Shown one piece after another: positions 52,361-61,760 of a stretch of 64,000 bases of DNA; within the stretch, counting starts at the first letter, position 1; every line of letters begins with the position of its first letter. The stretch comes from CAZKWG01 sp964615375 (lineage in GTDB: Bacteria; Myxococcota_A; UBA796; CAZKWG01). Below the pieces are notes generated by a model. It was given only the letters and a program-made list of their open reading frames with translations, was not told the origin of the DNA and did not search any database. Location of the stretch: the NCBI GenBank assembly GCA_964615375.1, contig CAZTOW010000002.1, positions 248,001-312,000 of the forward strand. The letters run 5' to 3'. Position numbers and translations under genes: made by a program.

Positions 52361-54997
52361 TCAAGGGGTGGCCTCCGTGGGCGTGGGCATGAGCTCGTCG
52401 AGCTGGAAGAGCAGGAGGCGATCGAGGGGATCGATGGAGCGCTCGAGGGCGGCGCGGGCGCGGGCGCGCTCGTCCGTCCCGCCGCCCAGGGCCAGGAGCG
52501 CCTCGGAGCGCACCAGCCAGTAGAGCGCGCTCCCCTCCCCCGTCTTCGGCACAGGGGCGAGCTCCAGGGCGCGCTGGGCGTCGCCGCTCTCCATGGCCAG
52601 CCAGGCGCGGAGCAGGTCGTCGGCGCGCGCGTCCAGGGTCTCGTTGACCACCTCCGCCGCCTCCATGCGCTGCCCGTCGCCCAACCGGATCTGGACGAGG
52701 CCGCGGCGACAGGCGGCGTCCCCGGGGCGCACGTCCAGGCAGCGCTCCAGGTCGAGGACGGCAGCGCTCAGGTCCCCGTTGTAGGCGCTCCAGGCGGCGC
52801 GCCGGTAGAGGGCGGGGGCGTAGGTCGGATCGGCCTCTACGGCCTGGGCCACGGCGTAGACGCCGCGCTCCACCTCGCCCAGGCGCATCCACAGGTCGCC
52901 GCGCAGCACGCTCGCGCGGGCCCGGTCGCGCGCCGGGAGCGTGGGGTGCCCCTCCAGCCAGCCCTCCAGCGCGGAGAGGCGCGCCTGGGGATCATCGCCC
53001 TCCCAGGCCTGCTCCTGGCGGGCCAGGAAGACCTGCGGCTCCTCGCCGTGGGCCTCGATCAGCGCGGCGCGGACGCCTCGGGCCTCCTCCGCCCGACCGA
53101 CGGCCTCCAGGATGTCGGCCCAGAGGAGCTGGTGGCCCACGGCGGGGGCCGAGCGCGCGGCGGGCTCCCAGAGCTCCAGCGCCCGATCCGGCTCCCCCGA
53201 GGCGAGGGCGACGCGGGCGGAGATGGCCCGCGCGCTGAGCCGCGAGAGATCGAGGCGCCGCGCGAGCTGCCCGGCGCGCTCCAGATCGCCCGAGGCGAGC
53301 GCCAGCGAGGCCGAGAGCTCGGCGCTCACGGCGGCGGGGGCGTCCGAGGCCTGATCCAGCCGGGCCCGCGCCTCGTCGCGGAGGGACTCGTCGCCCGCCC
53401 GCTCCCACAGGGCCAGGGCCACCTGGGCCGAGGCCACCTGACGCGCCCAGCGGGGTGGGCTGCCCGCCTCGATCTCCTCGCGCAGGCGGGTCTGGAGGTC
53501 CTGGAGCTCCTGGAGCCGGCCCTCCGCCGCCACCCGCTCCGCCTCGGAGAGCACGCGATCGGCGGCGAAGCCCTGGACCCCGCGGTAGAGCAGGAGCCCG
53601 GCCCCCACCAGGAGGCCCGCCGTGAGCGCCATCACCACGATGAGGCGCGTCCAGTCCGTAGGCGGCGCGGCCTGGCTGTCCTCCTCGGAGAAGGCGGGGC
53701 GCTCGGGCGCGGGCACCGGGGTGAGCGGGGCCGGGGTGGGCGCGCGCGCCGCGGGCGGCGGGACCAGGGGCTTCGGGTACTTCTCCACGACCTCGATGGG
53801 CTTGCGCGGCGCGGTCGTGGTGGCGGAGGCGGGCTCCTCTCCGGCGAGCTCGCGCCGGGTCATGACCACGATGTCCTGGTCTTCGTCCTCCAGGAAGTCC
53901 TCGCTGGGCGGGTCCTGCTGCTCGAGCGGGATCTGGCTGTCCCGGGCGCCGAGGCCCATGCTGCGCTGCCAGGCCTTGAGGTCCAGCGGCTCCAGCGTGG
54001 CGCCGGCCTCACGAGGGCGATGGATGGGCCCGTCCACCGGGGCGAGCCCGCGCCCAGGACCGGGGAGGATGGCCATGATCTGCGTGTCGCCGCCCTGGGA
54101 CGAGAAGCCGTCCCCGGGGTCCGTGCCCGCGTCGGGGAGCGGCGACTCCAGCTCCTTCGGCGTGGCGATGTGCGAGGCGACCGTGGGCTCCTCGTCGTCT
54201 TCGTCCTCGGGCAGCTCGGTGGTCGGGCGGCGGAAGAGCGTGGGGAAGGGCGCCTCCCGCGACTCCTCCAGCGCGAGGTCCACCTCCGTGGTGGGGGCCT
54301 CCGTCGCGCCCTCGTCGGTCACCGAGGTGTCGGTGTGCTCCGAGGTGTCCCAGTCGCCCTCGCCCTCCTCGGGGTCGGGCTCTCGGACGGCGGGGCCCAG
54401 CTCGCGCAGCAGGTCAGCCAGCGTCTCGCCGCGGCGCAGGAATTCGCCCTGGATGCCCCAGAGCAGCAGCTCCGCCCGCGCGTTGGAGGGGCTCTGGCGG
54501 CGCACGCGCTCCAGCAGGCTCCGCGCGCGCAGGAAGCTGCCGGTGGCCAGGAAGATCTCGGCGAGGGAGAGGAGCTGGGCCGGGGTCCCGCCACGCTCGA
54601 CCTCGCGGGCGTCGGAGGGCGGCTCGAGCGGGGGCTGGTCGGCGCGCCGGCTCAGGTCCGCCAGATCCGCGCCCTCGTAGCCGAGCGCGCTCAGGCGATC
54701 GAGGGCGCGCCGGGCGCGGGCGGGCCAGCCGCGCTCCACGTAGAGGCGGGCGATGAGGAGCAGGGTCTCCTGATCGTCGGGCTCCTTCTCCTGGAGCTCC
54801 TTCAGGCGGACCCAGGCCCGGTCCATCAGGCGAAGGTCCAGGAAGGCGCGGGCCTCTTCGAGGCGCGCCTCCCGCGGGAGCTCTCCCATCTCCGCCCAGC
54901 GCTCCACCAGGCGGATCACGCCCCTGTGGTCCGCGTCGTGCCCGAGCCGACGCAGGACCTTCAGGAGCTCAGCGCTGTCCGGCGTGCCCGCCGTCAC
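52361..54997 (-). CDS. TPR protein with central membrane segment and acidic linker
   Basis: 878 residues. An N-terminal TPR-like region (about 1-200, RAWVRLKELQEKEPDDQETLLLIARLYVERG) is cytoplasmic. A disordered Asp/Glu/Pro/Thr linker (about 205-445) leads to one membrane segment (about 452-475, LIVVMALTAGLLVGAGLLLY). A long periplasmic TPR array fills the rest (about 490-870, for example YAPALYRRAAWSAYNGDLSAAVLDLERCL). Start GTG 54997 follows GGAGG. Such split TPR proteins act as scaffolds across the inner membrane. Specific partners are unknown. Confidence 0.82.
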   Translation of the reverse strand: MTAGTPDSAELLKVLRRLGHDADHRGVIRLVERWAEMGELPREARLEEARAFLDLRLMDRAWVRLKELQEKEPDDQETLLLIARLYVERGWPARARRALDRLSALGYEGADLADLSRRADQPPLEPPSDAREVERGGTPAQLLSLAEIFLATGSFLRARSLLERVRRQSPSNARAELLLWGIQGEFLRRGETLADLLRELGPAVREPDPEEGEGDWDTSEHTDTSVTDEGATEAPTTEVDLALEESREAPFPTLFRRPTTELPEDEDDEEPTVASHIATPKELESPLPDAGTDPGDGFSSQGGDTQIMAILPGPGRGLAPVDGPIHRPREAGATLEPLDLKAWQRSMGLGARDSQIPLEQQDPPSEDFLEDEDQDIVVMTRRELAGEEPASATTTAPRKPIEVVEKYPKPLVPPPAARAPTPAPLTPVPAPERPAFSEEDSQAAPPTDWTRLIVVMALTAGLLVGAGLLLYRGVQGFAADRVLSEAERVAAEGRLQELQDLQTRLREEIEAGSPPRWARQVASAQVALALWERAGDESLRDEARARLDQASDAPAAVSAELSASLALASGDLERAGQLARRLDLSRLSARAISARVALASGEPDRALELWEPAARSAPAVGHQLLWADILEAVGRAEEARGVRAALIEAHGEEPQVFLARQEQAWEGDDPQARLSALEGWLEGHPTLPARDRARASVLRGDLWMRLGEVERGVYAVAQAVEADPTYAPALYRRAAWSAYNGDLSAAVLDLERCLDVRPGDAACRRGLVQIRLGDGQRMEAAEVVNETLDARADDLLRAWLAMESGDAQRALELAPVPKTGEGSALYWLVRSEALLALGGGTDERARARAALERSIDPLDRLLLFQLDELMPTPTEATP

Positions 54998-55073
54998 GGA
55001 TCGCCTCCGGCGGCCCTATACCACCCCGTGCGGTAAAGAGCACGCCGAGCGTACCATTCGGCGGGCGTCCCGG

Positions 55074-56051
55074 TCAGCCCTCGAGGACGCGCGCGAGCTC
55101 GCTCTGCAGCAGCGGGGCGATCTCGAAGAGGTCAGCCACGATGCCGTAGGTCGCCACCTGGAAGATGGGCGCCTCGGGGTCCTTGTTCACCGCGACGATG
55201 ACCTTGCTCGTGCGCATCCCCGCGAGATGCTGGATGGCGCCCGAGATGCCCAGCGCGATGTAGAGGTTCGGGTTGACCGTCTTGCCGGTCTGGCCGACCT
55301 GCTCCGAGTGCTTCGCGTAGCCGGCGTCCACCGCGGCGCGGCTGGCGCCCACCGCGGCGCGCGCGACGCCCGCCAGCGGGCGGATCACCGTGTCGAAGCC
55401 CTCGGCGCTCTTGAGCGAGCGGCCGCCGGAGACGATGCGATCGGCCTCCGTCAGGTCCACCGCGCTGGTGGCGGGGGCCTCACGGCCGACGACGCTGACC
55501 GCGGTGTCGCTCGCGCTGAGCGCCACGGAGAGCGCCACCAGCCCGGCCTTGCCGCCCGCCGAGGCGGGGACGGGGAAGGCGTTGGCGCGCACCGTGAACA
55601 TGGCCCGCGAGGACGAGATCTCCACGTCCGCCAGCACCTTGCCGGCGTACATGGGGCGCCGGCCGACGACCTTGCCGCCCTCCGCGCGCAGCTCCACGAC
55701 CTCGGTCCCCAGCCCTGCGCCCAGGCGGGCGGCGAGGCGGGGGAGCGCGTCGCGGGCCGCGGGGCTGGAGGGGGCCAGCAGGACCGCCGGGTCCGCCGCC
55801 GCCACCGCCGCCTGGATGGCGCGCACCCAGGGGCCCGTGTTGTAGTCGCCGAAGGCGTCGCCCTCGACGGTGTAGACGGTGTCCGCCCCGTAGCCGCCGA
55901 GCTCGGCGCCGCCGCCGTGCCCGATCACCAGCGCCGAGACCGGCCCGCCCACCGAACCCGCGAGCTCACGGGCCTTGCCCAGCAGCTCGAACGCAGTCTT
56001 CTTGAAGGTCCCACCGCTCTGCTCGCAGAGGACCAGGATGCCCTTGCCCAT
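55074..56051 (-). CDS. etfA: Electron transfer flavoprotein alpha subunit
   Basis: 325 residues. The N-terminal domain begins ILVLCEQSGGTFKKTAFELL; the C-terminal FAD domain carries SGGRSLKSAEGFD, QVGQTGKTVNPNLYIALG, GISGAIQHLAGM and AVNKDPEAPIFQVA. With EtfB it binds FAD and AMP and passes electrons from acyl-CoA dehydrogenases to the quinone pool. It follows etfB by 22 bp in the same direction. Confidence 0.97.
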   Translation of the reverse strand: MGKGILVLCEQSGGTFKKTAFELLGKARELAGSVGGPVSALVIGHGGGAELGGYGADTVYTVEGDAFGDYNTGPWVRAIQAAVAAADPAVLLAPSSPAARDALPRLAARLGAGLGTEVVELRAEGGKVVGRRPMYAGKVLADVEISSSRAMFTVRANAFPVPASAGGKAGLVALSVALSASDTAVSVVGREAPATSAVDLTEADRIVSGGRSLKSAEGFDTVIRPLAGVARAAVGASRAAVDAGYAKHSEQVGQTGKTVNPNLYIALGISGAIQHLAGMRTSKVIVAVNKDPEAPIFQVATYGIVADLFEIAPLLQSELARVLEG

Positions 56052-56073
56052 GGTAATCTCCGTGGAACCCTGT

Positions 56074-56856
56074 TCAGATGACCTTGGCTTCTTCGCGCAG
56101 CAGGCGGACCAGCTCGCGCACGACGGTGGCGTTGTCGCCGGTGAGGATCCGGCCCTTGGGCCGGTCGGGCGGCAGGCTCCAGCGCGTGGAGCGCACCACC
56201 GTGGCCAGGCGCGCGCCGTCGAGCCCGAGGGCCCCGGCGTTCGCCACCGTGAGGCTCTTCTTCTTGGCCTCCATGATGCCCTTCAGCGAGGCGTAGCGCG
56301 GCTCGTTCAGGCCCTTGGTGCAGGACACCACGACCGGGAGCGGGCCCTCGATGATCTCGCGGGCGCCGCCGCTGGCCACGCGCCAGGCCTTGAAGCGGCC
56401 GCCGCCGATCTCCAGGCGGTCCACGACGAGGGCCTGGGGCCAGTCCAGGATCTCGGCGATCATCGCCGGGACCTGAGCGTTGTCATCGTCCGCGGCCTGC
56501 TTGCCGCAGAGGATGAGGCCCACCCCCTCCTTCTGGGCCGCGGTGGCGAGCACGCGCGCCACGCCCAGGCTGTCGAGGCCGGCGAAGGCGGGATCGTCCA
56601 GGCGGACGGCGCGGTTGGCCCCGCGAGCGAGCGCGTCACGGATGCGCTGGTCCGCGTCGGCGCCAGCGAGCGTGAACACGATCACCTCGGTCCCCACGCC
56701 CGCGTCGCGGAGGCGGAGCGCCTCCTCCAGCGCGAACTCGTCGTAGGGGCTGATCTCGAACTTGACGTCGCTCAGCACGACGCCGTTCCCCGTGTTGTCG
56801 ATCCGGAACCGCGTGTCGGTCGCCGGGACCTGCTTCAGGCATACACCGATCTTCAC
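56074..56856 (-). CDS. etfB: Electron transfer flavoprotein beta subunit
   Basis: 260 residues. Landmarks are MKIGVCLKQVPATDTRFRID, ISPYDEFALEEALRLRDAG, ALARGANRAVRLDD, ILCGKQAADDDNAQVPAMIAEIL and LPVVVSCTKGLNEPRYASLKGIMEAKKK. It forms the AMP-binding half of ETF. It starts 55 bp after the TetR gene, suggesting one operon with a regulator of fatty-acid catabolism. Confidence 0.97.
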   Translation of the reverse strand: MKIGVCLKQVPATDTRFRIDNTGNGVVLSDVKFEISPYDEFALEEALRLRDAGVGTEVIVFTLAGADADQRIRDALARGANRAVRLDDPAFAGLDSLGVARVLATAAQKEGVGLILCGKQAADDDNAQVPAMIAEILDWPQALVVDRLEIGGGRFKAWRVASGGAREIIEGPLPVVVSCTKGLNEPRYASLKGIMEAKKKSLTVANAGALGLDGARLATVVRSTRWSLPPDRPKGRILTGDNATVVRELVRLLREEAKVI

Positions 56857-56911
56857 GAACGCCTCCTCTCCACTTGATGGGGGTCCAGCCCCCGCTCGCG
56901 TCGTCCGGCCC

Positions 56912-57583
56912 TCACGGGCGCTGGGGGTCTACCTGCGGGAGATCCCCAACCCCTCGCGCGGGCGCGTCCGACGCCCCCGTCGATGCATCGACCGCCAGAC
57001 CTCGGAGGATGACCTCCGCCACCTGCTCGGCCGCCCTGTCCAGATTGAAGCGCTCCCGCTTACGGGAGAGCACCCACTGAATCGAGATCTCGTCCAAGGA
57101 GCCGAAGAACGCCCACTTCGTGACGAAGGGATCGATCTCCGGTCGGAACAGCCCCCTCGCCTGCCCCGCCTCGACCATCTTCCCGAACATCTCCAGATAG
57201 GCCCAGAGCTTCTCGGGTCGATACTCCCTGAGGAACTTCCGCGACTGTCTTAACTCGACCTGGAAGACCTGGGCAAGCTCGGGGTGCTTGCGGAGCTGAT
57301 AGACATGATGCCGCGCGAAAGCCCGGATCTGATCGCGAGGATCCTCGAGCCCGGTGAGCGCGGCGCCCAGCTCCGCCATCAGCTCGTCCATCTTCTCCTC
57401 GAAGACGGAGAGGAGGATGTCCTCCTTGTGCTTGAAGTACAGGTAGATGGTGCCGTCGGCGACGCCCGCCCGGTCGGCGATGTCCGAGATGCGCGCGGCG
57501 TGGAAGCCCTTCTCGGCGAAGACGTCGATGGCGGCGTCCAGGATGCGCGCCCGCTTCTCGGGTTTGGGGAGAGGAGGCGCCAT
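56912..57583 (-). CDS. TetR family regulator beside etfBA
   Basis: 223 residues. N-terminal helix-turn-helix in KRARILDAAIDVFAEKGFHAARISDIADRAGVADGTIYLYFKHKEDIL (about 10-57), then a helical ligand-binding domain. ATG 57583 is used; an upstream in-frame start at 57850 would extend into the transaldolase gene. In Bacillus the TetR-type FadR represses etf and beta-oxidation genes and releases DNA on binding long-chain acyl-CoA; a similar task here is inference from the neighbourhood. Confidence 0.88.
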   Translation of the reverse strand: MAPPLPKPEKRARILDAAIDVFAEKGFHAARISDIADRAGVADGTIYLYFKHKEDILLSVFEEKMDELMAELGAALTGLEDPRDQIRAFARHHVYQLRKHPELAQVFQVELRQSRKFLREYRPEKLWAYLEMFGKMVEAGQARGLFRPEIDPFVTKWAFFGSLDEISIQWVLSRKRERFNLDRAAEQVAEVILRGLAVDASTGASDAPARGVGDLPQVDPQRP

Positions 57584-57585
57584 GT

Positions 57586-58842
57586 TCAGCCCGCGCGCCC
57601 GCGCTGGGCGAGGAATCGCTCCACCGAGGCCACCACGTCGCCGTCGGGCTGCCGGGCCCAGTCCGCGAGGAAGGCGTCCAGGCCCTGGGTGGTCAGCGGG
57701 TGGTGGAGCATGGCCCGCATCACGCGGGTGGGGATGGTGGCGACGTGCGCGCCGGCGAGGGCGACCGACAGGACGTGCGCGGGGGTGCGGATGCTCGCCG
57801 CCAGCACCTGCGTCCCCACCTCCGGGTCCGCCCGCAGCAGGCGCGCGCACTGCTCGATGAGCTGCACGCCGTCCTGCCCGAGATCGTCGAGGCGCCCAAG
57901 GAAGGGAGAGACGTAGGCGGCGCCCGCGCGGGCGGCCAGCAGGGCCTGGGTGGGCTGGAAGATCAGGGTGACGTTGACGTCCACGCCCTCGTCGGCGAGG
58001 ACCCGCGTGGCGCGCAGCCCCGCCTCGGTCATGGGGACCTTCACGACCACGTGCTCGTGGAGGCGCGCCAGCGCCCGGCCCTCGCGGACCATGCCGTCGG
58101 TGTCGCGCGCCACAGTCTCCGCGGAGACCGGCCCGCGCACGATCTCGCAGATCTCGTGGATCGTCTCGGCGAGGTCACGGCCCTCGCGCGCGATCAGGCT
58201 CGGGTTGGTCGTCACTCCGGAGAGGACCCCCCACGTCGCGACCTCCCGGATCTCGTCCAGGTTGGCCGTGTCGAGGAAGAGCTTCATGCCGACGCTCCGC
58301 TGGGGGACCCGCCCAGCGATGTAGTGTGCCGCGCGCGCCCGCGCAAGCGAGGGCGCGGAGAGCGCGCCGCAGGGCGCGGGCGAGGGCCCCGCGGGCTCGG
58401 GCAGGAGGGCCAGGGGGAGGCCAAGCCCGGGGTGGAGCAGATCCGGCGCCACCTCCCGCGCGGGCACGAGGGCGAAGGCGCGCTCGGCGAGGCCGGGGTG
58501 CGGCAGGGCGAGCGCGGGCCCTCGCCTCAGGTGATCCCCGTAGAGCAGCAGGTCCAGGTCCAGGGCCCGATCCGCCCAGCGGGCGGAGGGGCGACGACCC
58601 AGGCGGAGCTCGATCGCCTTGCAGAGCTGAAGCAGCCCTCGGGGCGAGCGCGAGGTGCGGACGCGGACCGCCGCGTTGAGGAAGGGGCGGGTCGCCGCGC
58701 CCACGGGCAGCGTGCGATAGAGGCGGGAGACCGCCAGGACCTCGACATGCTCTGCTGCGTCCAGGGCCTGGACGGCGAGGCGCAGCGTGGCCTCGCGGTC
58801 GCCCAGCGAGCTGCCCAGCCCGATCACGGCGTCCTGCTTCAC
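57586..58842 (-). CDS. HPPK (FolK) and transaldolase in one uninterrupted reading frame
   Basis: 418 residues without a stop. Residues 1-150 are 6-hydroxymethyl-7,8-dihydropterin pyrophosphokinase: AVIGLGSSLGDREATL, SRLYRTLPVG, FLNAAVRVRTS, ELRLGRRPSARWADRALDLDLLLYGD. Residues 186-418 are a small transaldolase/fructose-6-phosphate aldolase: MKLFLDTANLDEIREVATWG, GVTTNPSLIAREG, HVVVKVPMTEAGLRAT, NVTLIFQPTQALLAARAGA, YVSPFLGRLDD. The Schiff-base Lys is in VVKVPMT. Between them lies ~35 residues of Pro/Ala/Arg-rich linker. ATG 58287 has GGAG upstream, so the aldolase may also be made alone. FolK must still read through into the aldolase unless a frameshift or assembly error hides a stop. Confidence 0.85.
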   Translation of the reverse strand: MKQDAVIGLGSSLGDREATLRLAVQALDAAEHVEVLAVSRLYRTLPVGAATRPFLNAAVRVRTSRSPRGLLQLCKAIELRLGRRPSARWADRALDLDLLLYGDHLRRGPALALPHPGLAERAFALVPAREVAPDLLHPGLGLPLALLPEPAGPSPAPCGALSAPSLARARAAHYIAGRVPQRSVGMKLFLDTANLDEIREVATWGVLSGVTTNPSLIAREGRDLAETIHEICEIVRGPVSAETVARDTDGMVREGRALARLHEHVVVKVPMTEAGLRATRVLADEGVDVNVTLIFQPTQALLAARAGAAYVSPFLGRLDDLGQDGVQLIEQCARLLRADPEVGTQVLAASIRTPAHVLSVALAGAHVATIPTRVMRAMLHHPLTTQGLDAFLADWARQPDGDVVASVERFLAQRGRAG

Positions 58843-59744
58843 GGGGTCTTCCGCTCCCCCTCCCAGAGGCGGAAGAGCTCCTGGCGCTCCGCGCGGCGGG
58901 CCCGATCGGCCAGGACGGCGTCGCGCACCGAGCTGCGGACCTCGCCGTCCGGCGCGAGGATCCAGGTCCCGCCCAGCGGGTCAGGGGGGAGCTCGCCCAG
59001 CTCCTGCACGCGCTGGATCTCGCGGCCCAGGCGCCCCTGCACCTCGGCCCGGCGCTGGGCGATCTGCTCGGCGAGCTCGTCGTGAAGGACTTCGCTGTAC
59101 TTGTGCTCCAGCTCCGCCCGCAGGCTGGGATCGGCCTCGGTGGCGATCTCCTCCTCCAGATAGCGCAGGGCGGCCTTGCGCTGGCCGCGCCTGTCGTAGA
59201 AGCCCGCCGCCGCGCGCCGGTACCAGGGGGGCGCCGTGGGGAGCGCCGCCGCGACCTCCATCCACTTCACGGCCTCCTCCACCTTGTCCTCGTAGAGGAA
59301 GGCGTTCATGGCGAGGGCGAAGGGGAAGGTGGGATCCTCAGGGAGGTTGAGCGCGCCCGCCTCGAAGACGGCGTCGCTGCCCTCATAATCGGCGAGGGTG
59401 CGGAGCATGGCCCCGCCGTACATGTAGCTGCTGCGCCAGCCTGGATCGAGGGTGGTGACGGTCTGGATCATGACGCGCAGCCACCGCGCGCCCTCGGGGC
59501 TCGGGTGGTCCATCAGGTCGGCGAAGTGCAGCACGCTCCGCACCCAGAGGAGCTCGGAGATCAGGCCATGGAAGCCCATGGAGGCGACCTGGAGGCTCCT
59601 GGGATCGGGCAGGAAGATCTGCTCTTCTCGCGCGTCCTCGGCGAAGCGGGCCTCGTCCGCGGCGCGCTGCGCCTGGTTGGCCAGCCCGCCGCAGAGGGCG
59701 GCTCCGAGCAGGGCGATCCCCGCCGCGCGGACATCGGGGCTCAC
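58839..59744 (-). CDS. TPR-like protein beside the pilus genes, unknown
   Basis: 301 residues. An N-terminal signal-anchor (VRAAGIALLGAALCGGLANQ) is followed by helical repeats (LRTLADYEGSDAVFEAGAL, FPFALAMNAFLYEDKVEEAVKWMEVAAAL, RRGQRKAALRYLEEEIATEAD) and a charged C-terminus. Similar TPR proteins lie near pilA in deltaproteobacteria. Start GTG 59744. Stop overlaps the folK start by four bases. Specific task unknown. Confidence 0.75.
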   Translation of the reverse strand: MSPDVRAAGIALLGAALCGGLANQAQRAADEARFAEDAREEQIFLPDPRSLQVASMGFHGLISELLWVRSVLHFADLMDHPSPEGARWLRVMIQTVTTLDPGWRSSYMYGGAMLRTLADYEGSDAVFEAGALNLPEDPTFPFALAMNAFLYEDKVEEAVKWMEVAAALPTAPPWYRRAAAGFYDRRGQRKAALRYLEEEIATEADPSLRAELEHKYSEVLHDELAEQIAQRRAEVQGRLGREIQRVQELGELPPDPLGGTWILAPDGEVRSSVRDAVLADRARRAERQELFRLWEGERKTP

Positions 59745-59772
59745 GGCGTCCTCCCCCCGGTGACACGGGCGA

Positions 59773-60216
59773 TCAGTAGGTGTCGTTCGGCGTCACCCGC
59801 TGGACGTTGCCCTCCTTGGTCGCCAGCCACTCCGCCTTGTTCCCGTCGCCGTCCACATCGGCGATCCCCGAGACCTCGAAGTCCGACTCCGAGGTCAGGA
59901 CCCGGTAGCTCCCGCGGATCTCTCCGTCCGGGGACCAGCCGAGCTGGTCGAAATTCGACCCGGTCACCCAGGGCCGCAGGACCTTGGACGGGGCTTCGTC
60001 CGGCCAGTACTCGGTCTGTGCGACCCACTTGTCGTGCGCGGCCTCGTAGGTGAGCTGAACGTGCTTGATCGCCTGGATGTTGAGATCCAGCTCCGCCCGC
60101 TTGCTTCGGTACTGGAGCTTCACGTAGCTCGGGATGGCCGCGGCGGCGAGGATGCCGAGGATGGCGATGACCATCATGAGCTCGACGAGGGTGAAGCCGC
60201 GGCGGAGGGTGATCAA
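59773..60216 (-). CDS. pilA: Type IV pilin PilA
   Basis: 147 residues. A short leader MITLRRG is cut before FTLVELMMVIAILGILAAAA (Phe +1, Glu +5), followed by the pilin globular domain (SYVKLQYRSKRAELDLNIQAIKHVQL...). Start is TTG 60216 with GAGG six bases upstream, because no ATG or GTG suits the leader. It is the major or a principal pilin of type IV pili. It has its own sigma54 promoter at 60254-60269. Confidence 0.92.
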   Translation of the reverse strand: MITLRRGFTLVELMMVIAILGILAAAAIPSYVKLQYRSKRAELDLNIQAIKHVQLTYEAAHDKWVAQTEYWPDEAPSKVLRPWVTGSNFDQLGWSPDGEIRGSYRVLTSESDFEVSGIADVDGDGNKAEWLATKEGNVQRVTPNDTY

Positions 60217-60253
60217 GGGGCACCTCGGGCGTCCGGGAAGTCGACCACACAAA

Positions 60254-60269
60254 TGCAAGAATCGTACCC
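60254..60269 (-). promoter_or_regulatory. Sigma54 promoter of pilA
   Basis: On the reverse strand, GGGTACGATTCTTGCA. Against TGGCACGNNNNTTGCA it keeps GG and GC 10 bases apart, with mismatches only at the first base and the C after GG. About 40 bases separate it from the pilA start. Confidence 0.85.
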
Positions 60270-60311
60270 AGCTCGGGCCAGCCGATTGCGGGCGAACCAC
60301 GGTGCCGGTAG

Positions 60312-60329
60312 ACGTGGAGCGTCAGCCCC
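60312..60329 (-). promoter_or_regulatory. Candidate PilR upstream activating site, copy A
   Basis: GGGGCTGACGCTCCACGT on the reverse strand, one base different from copy B. It lies about 45 bp upstream of the sigma54 promoter. Confidence 0.6.
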
Positions 60330-60344
60330 CGCCCCCCGCGTGTG

Positions 60345-60362
60345 ACGCGGAGCGTCAGCCCC
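60345..60362 (-). promoter_or_regulatory. Candidate PilR upstream activating site, copy B
   Basis: GGGGCTGACGCTCCGCGT on the reverse strand, 33 bp from copy A, ending directly at the pilR stop. Confidence 0.6.
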
Positions 60363-61749
<1,387 letters not shown>

Positions 61750-61760
<11 letters not shown>

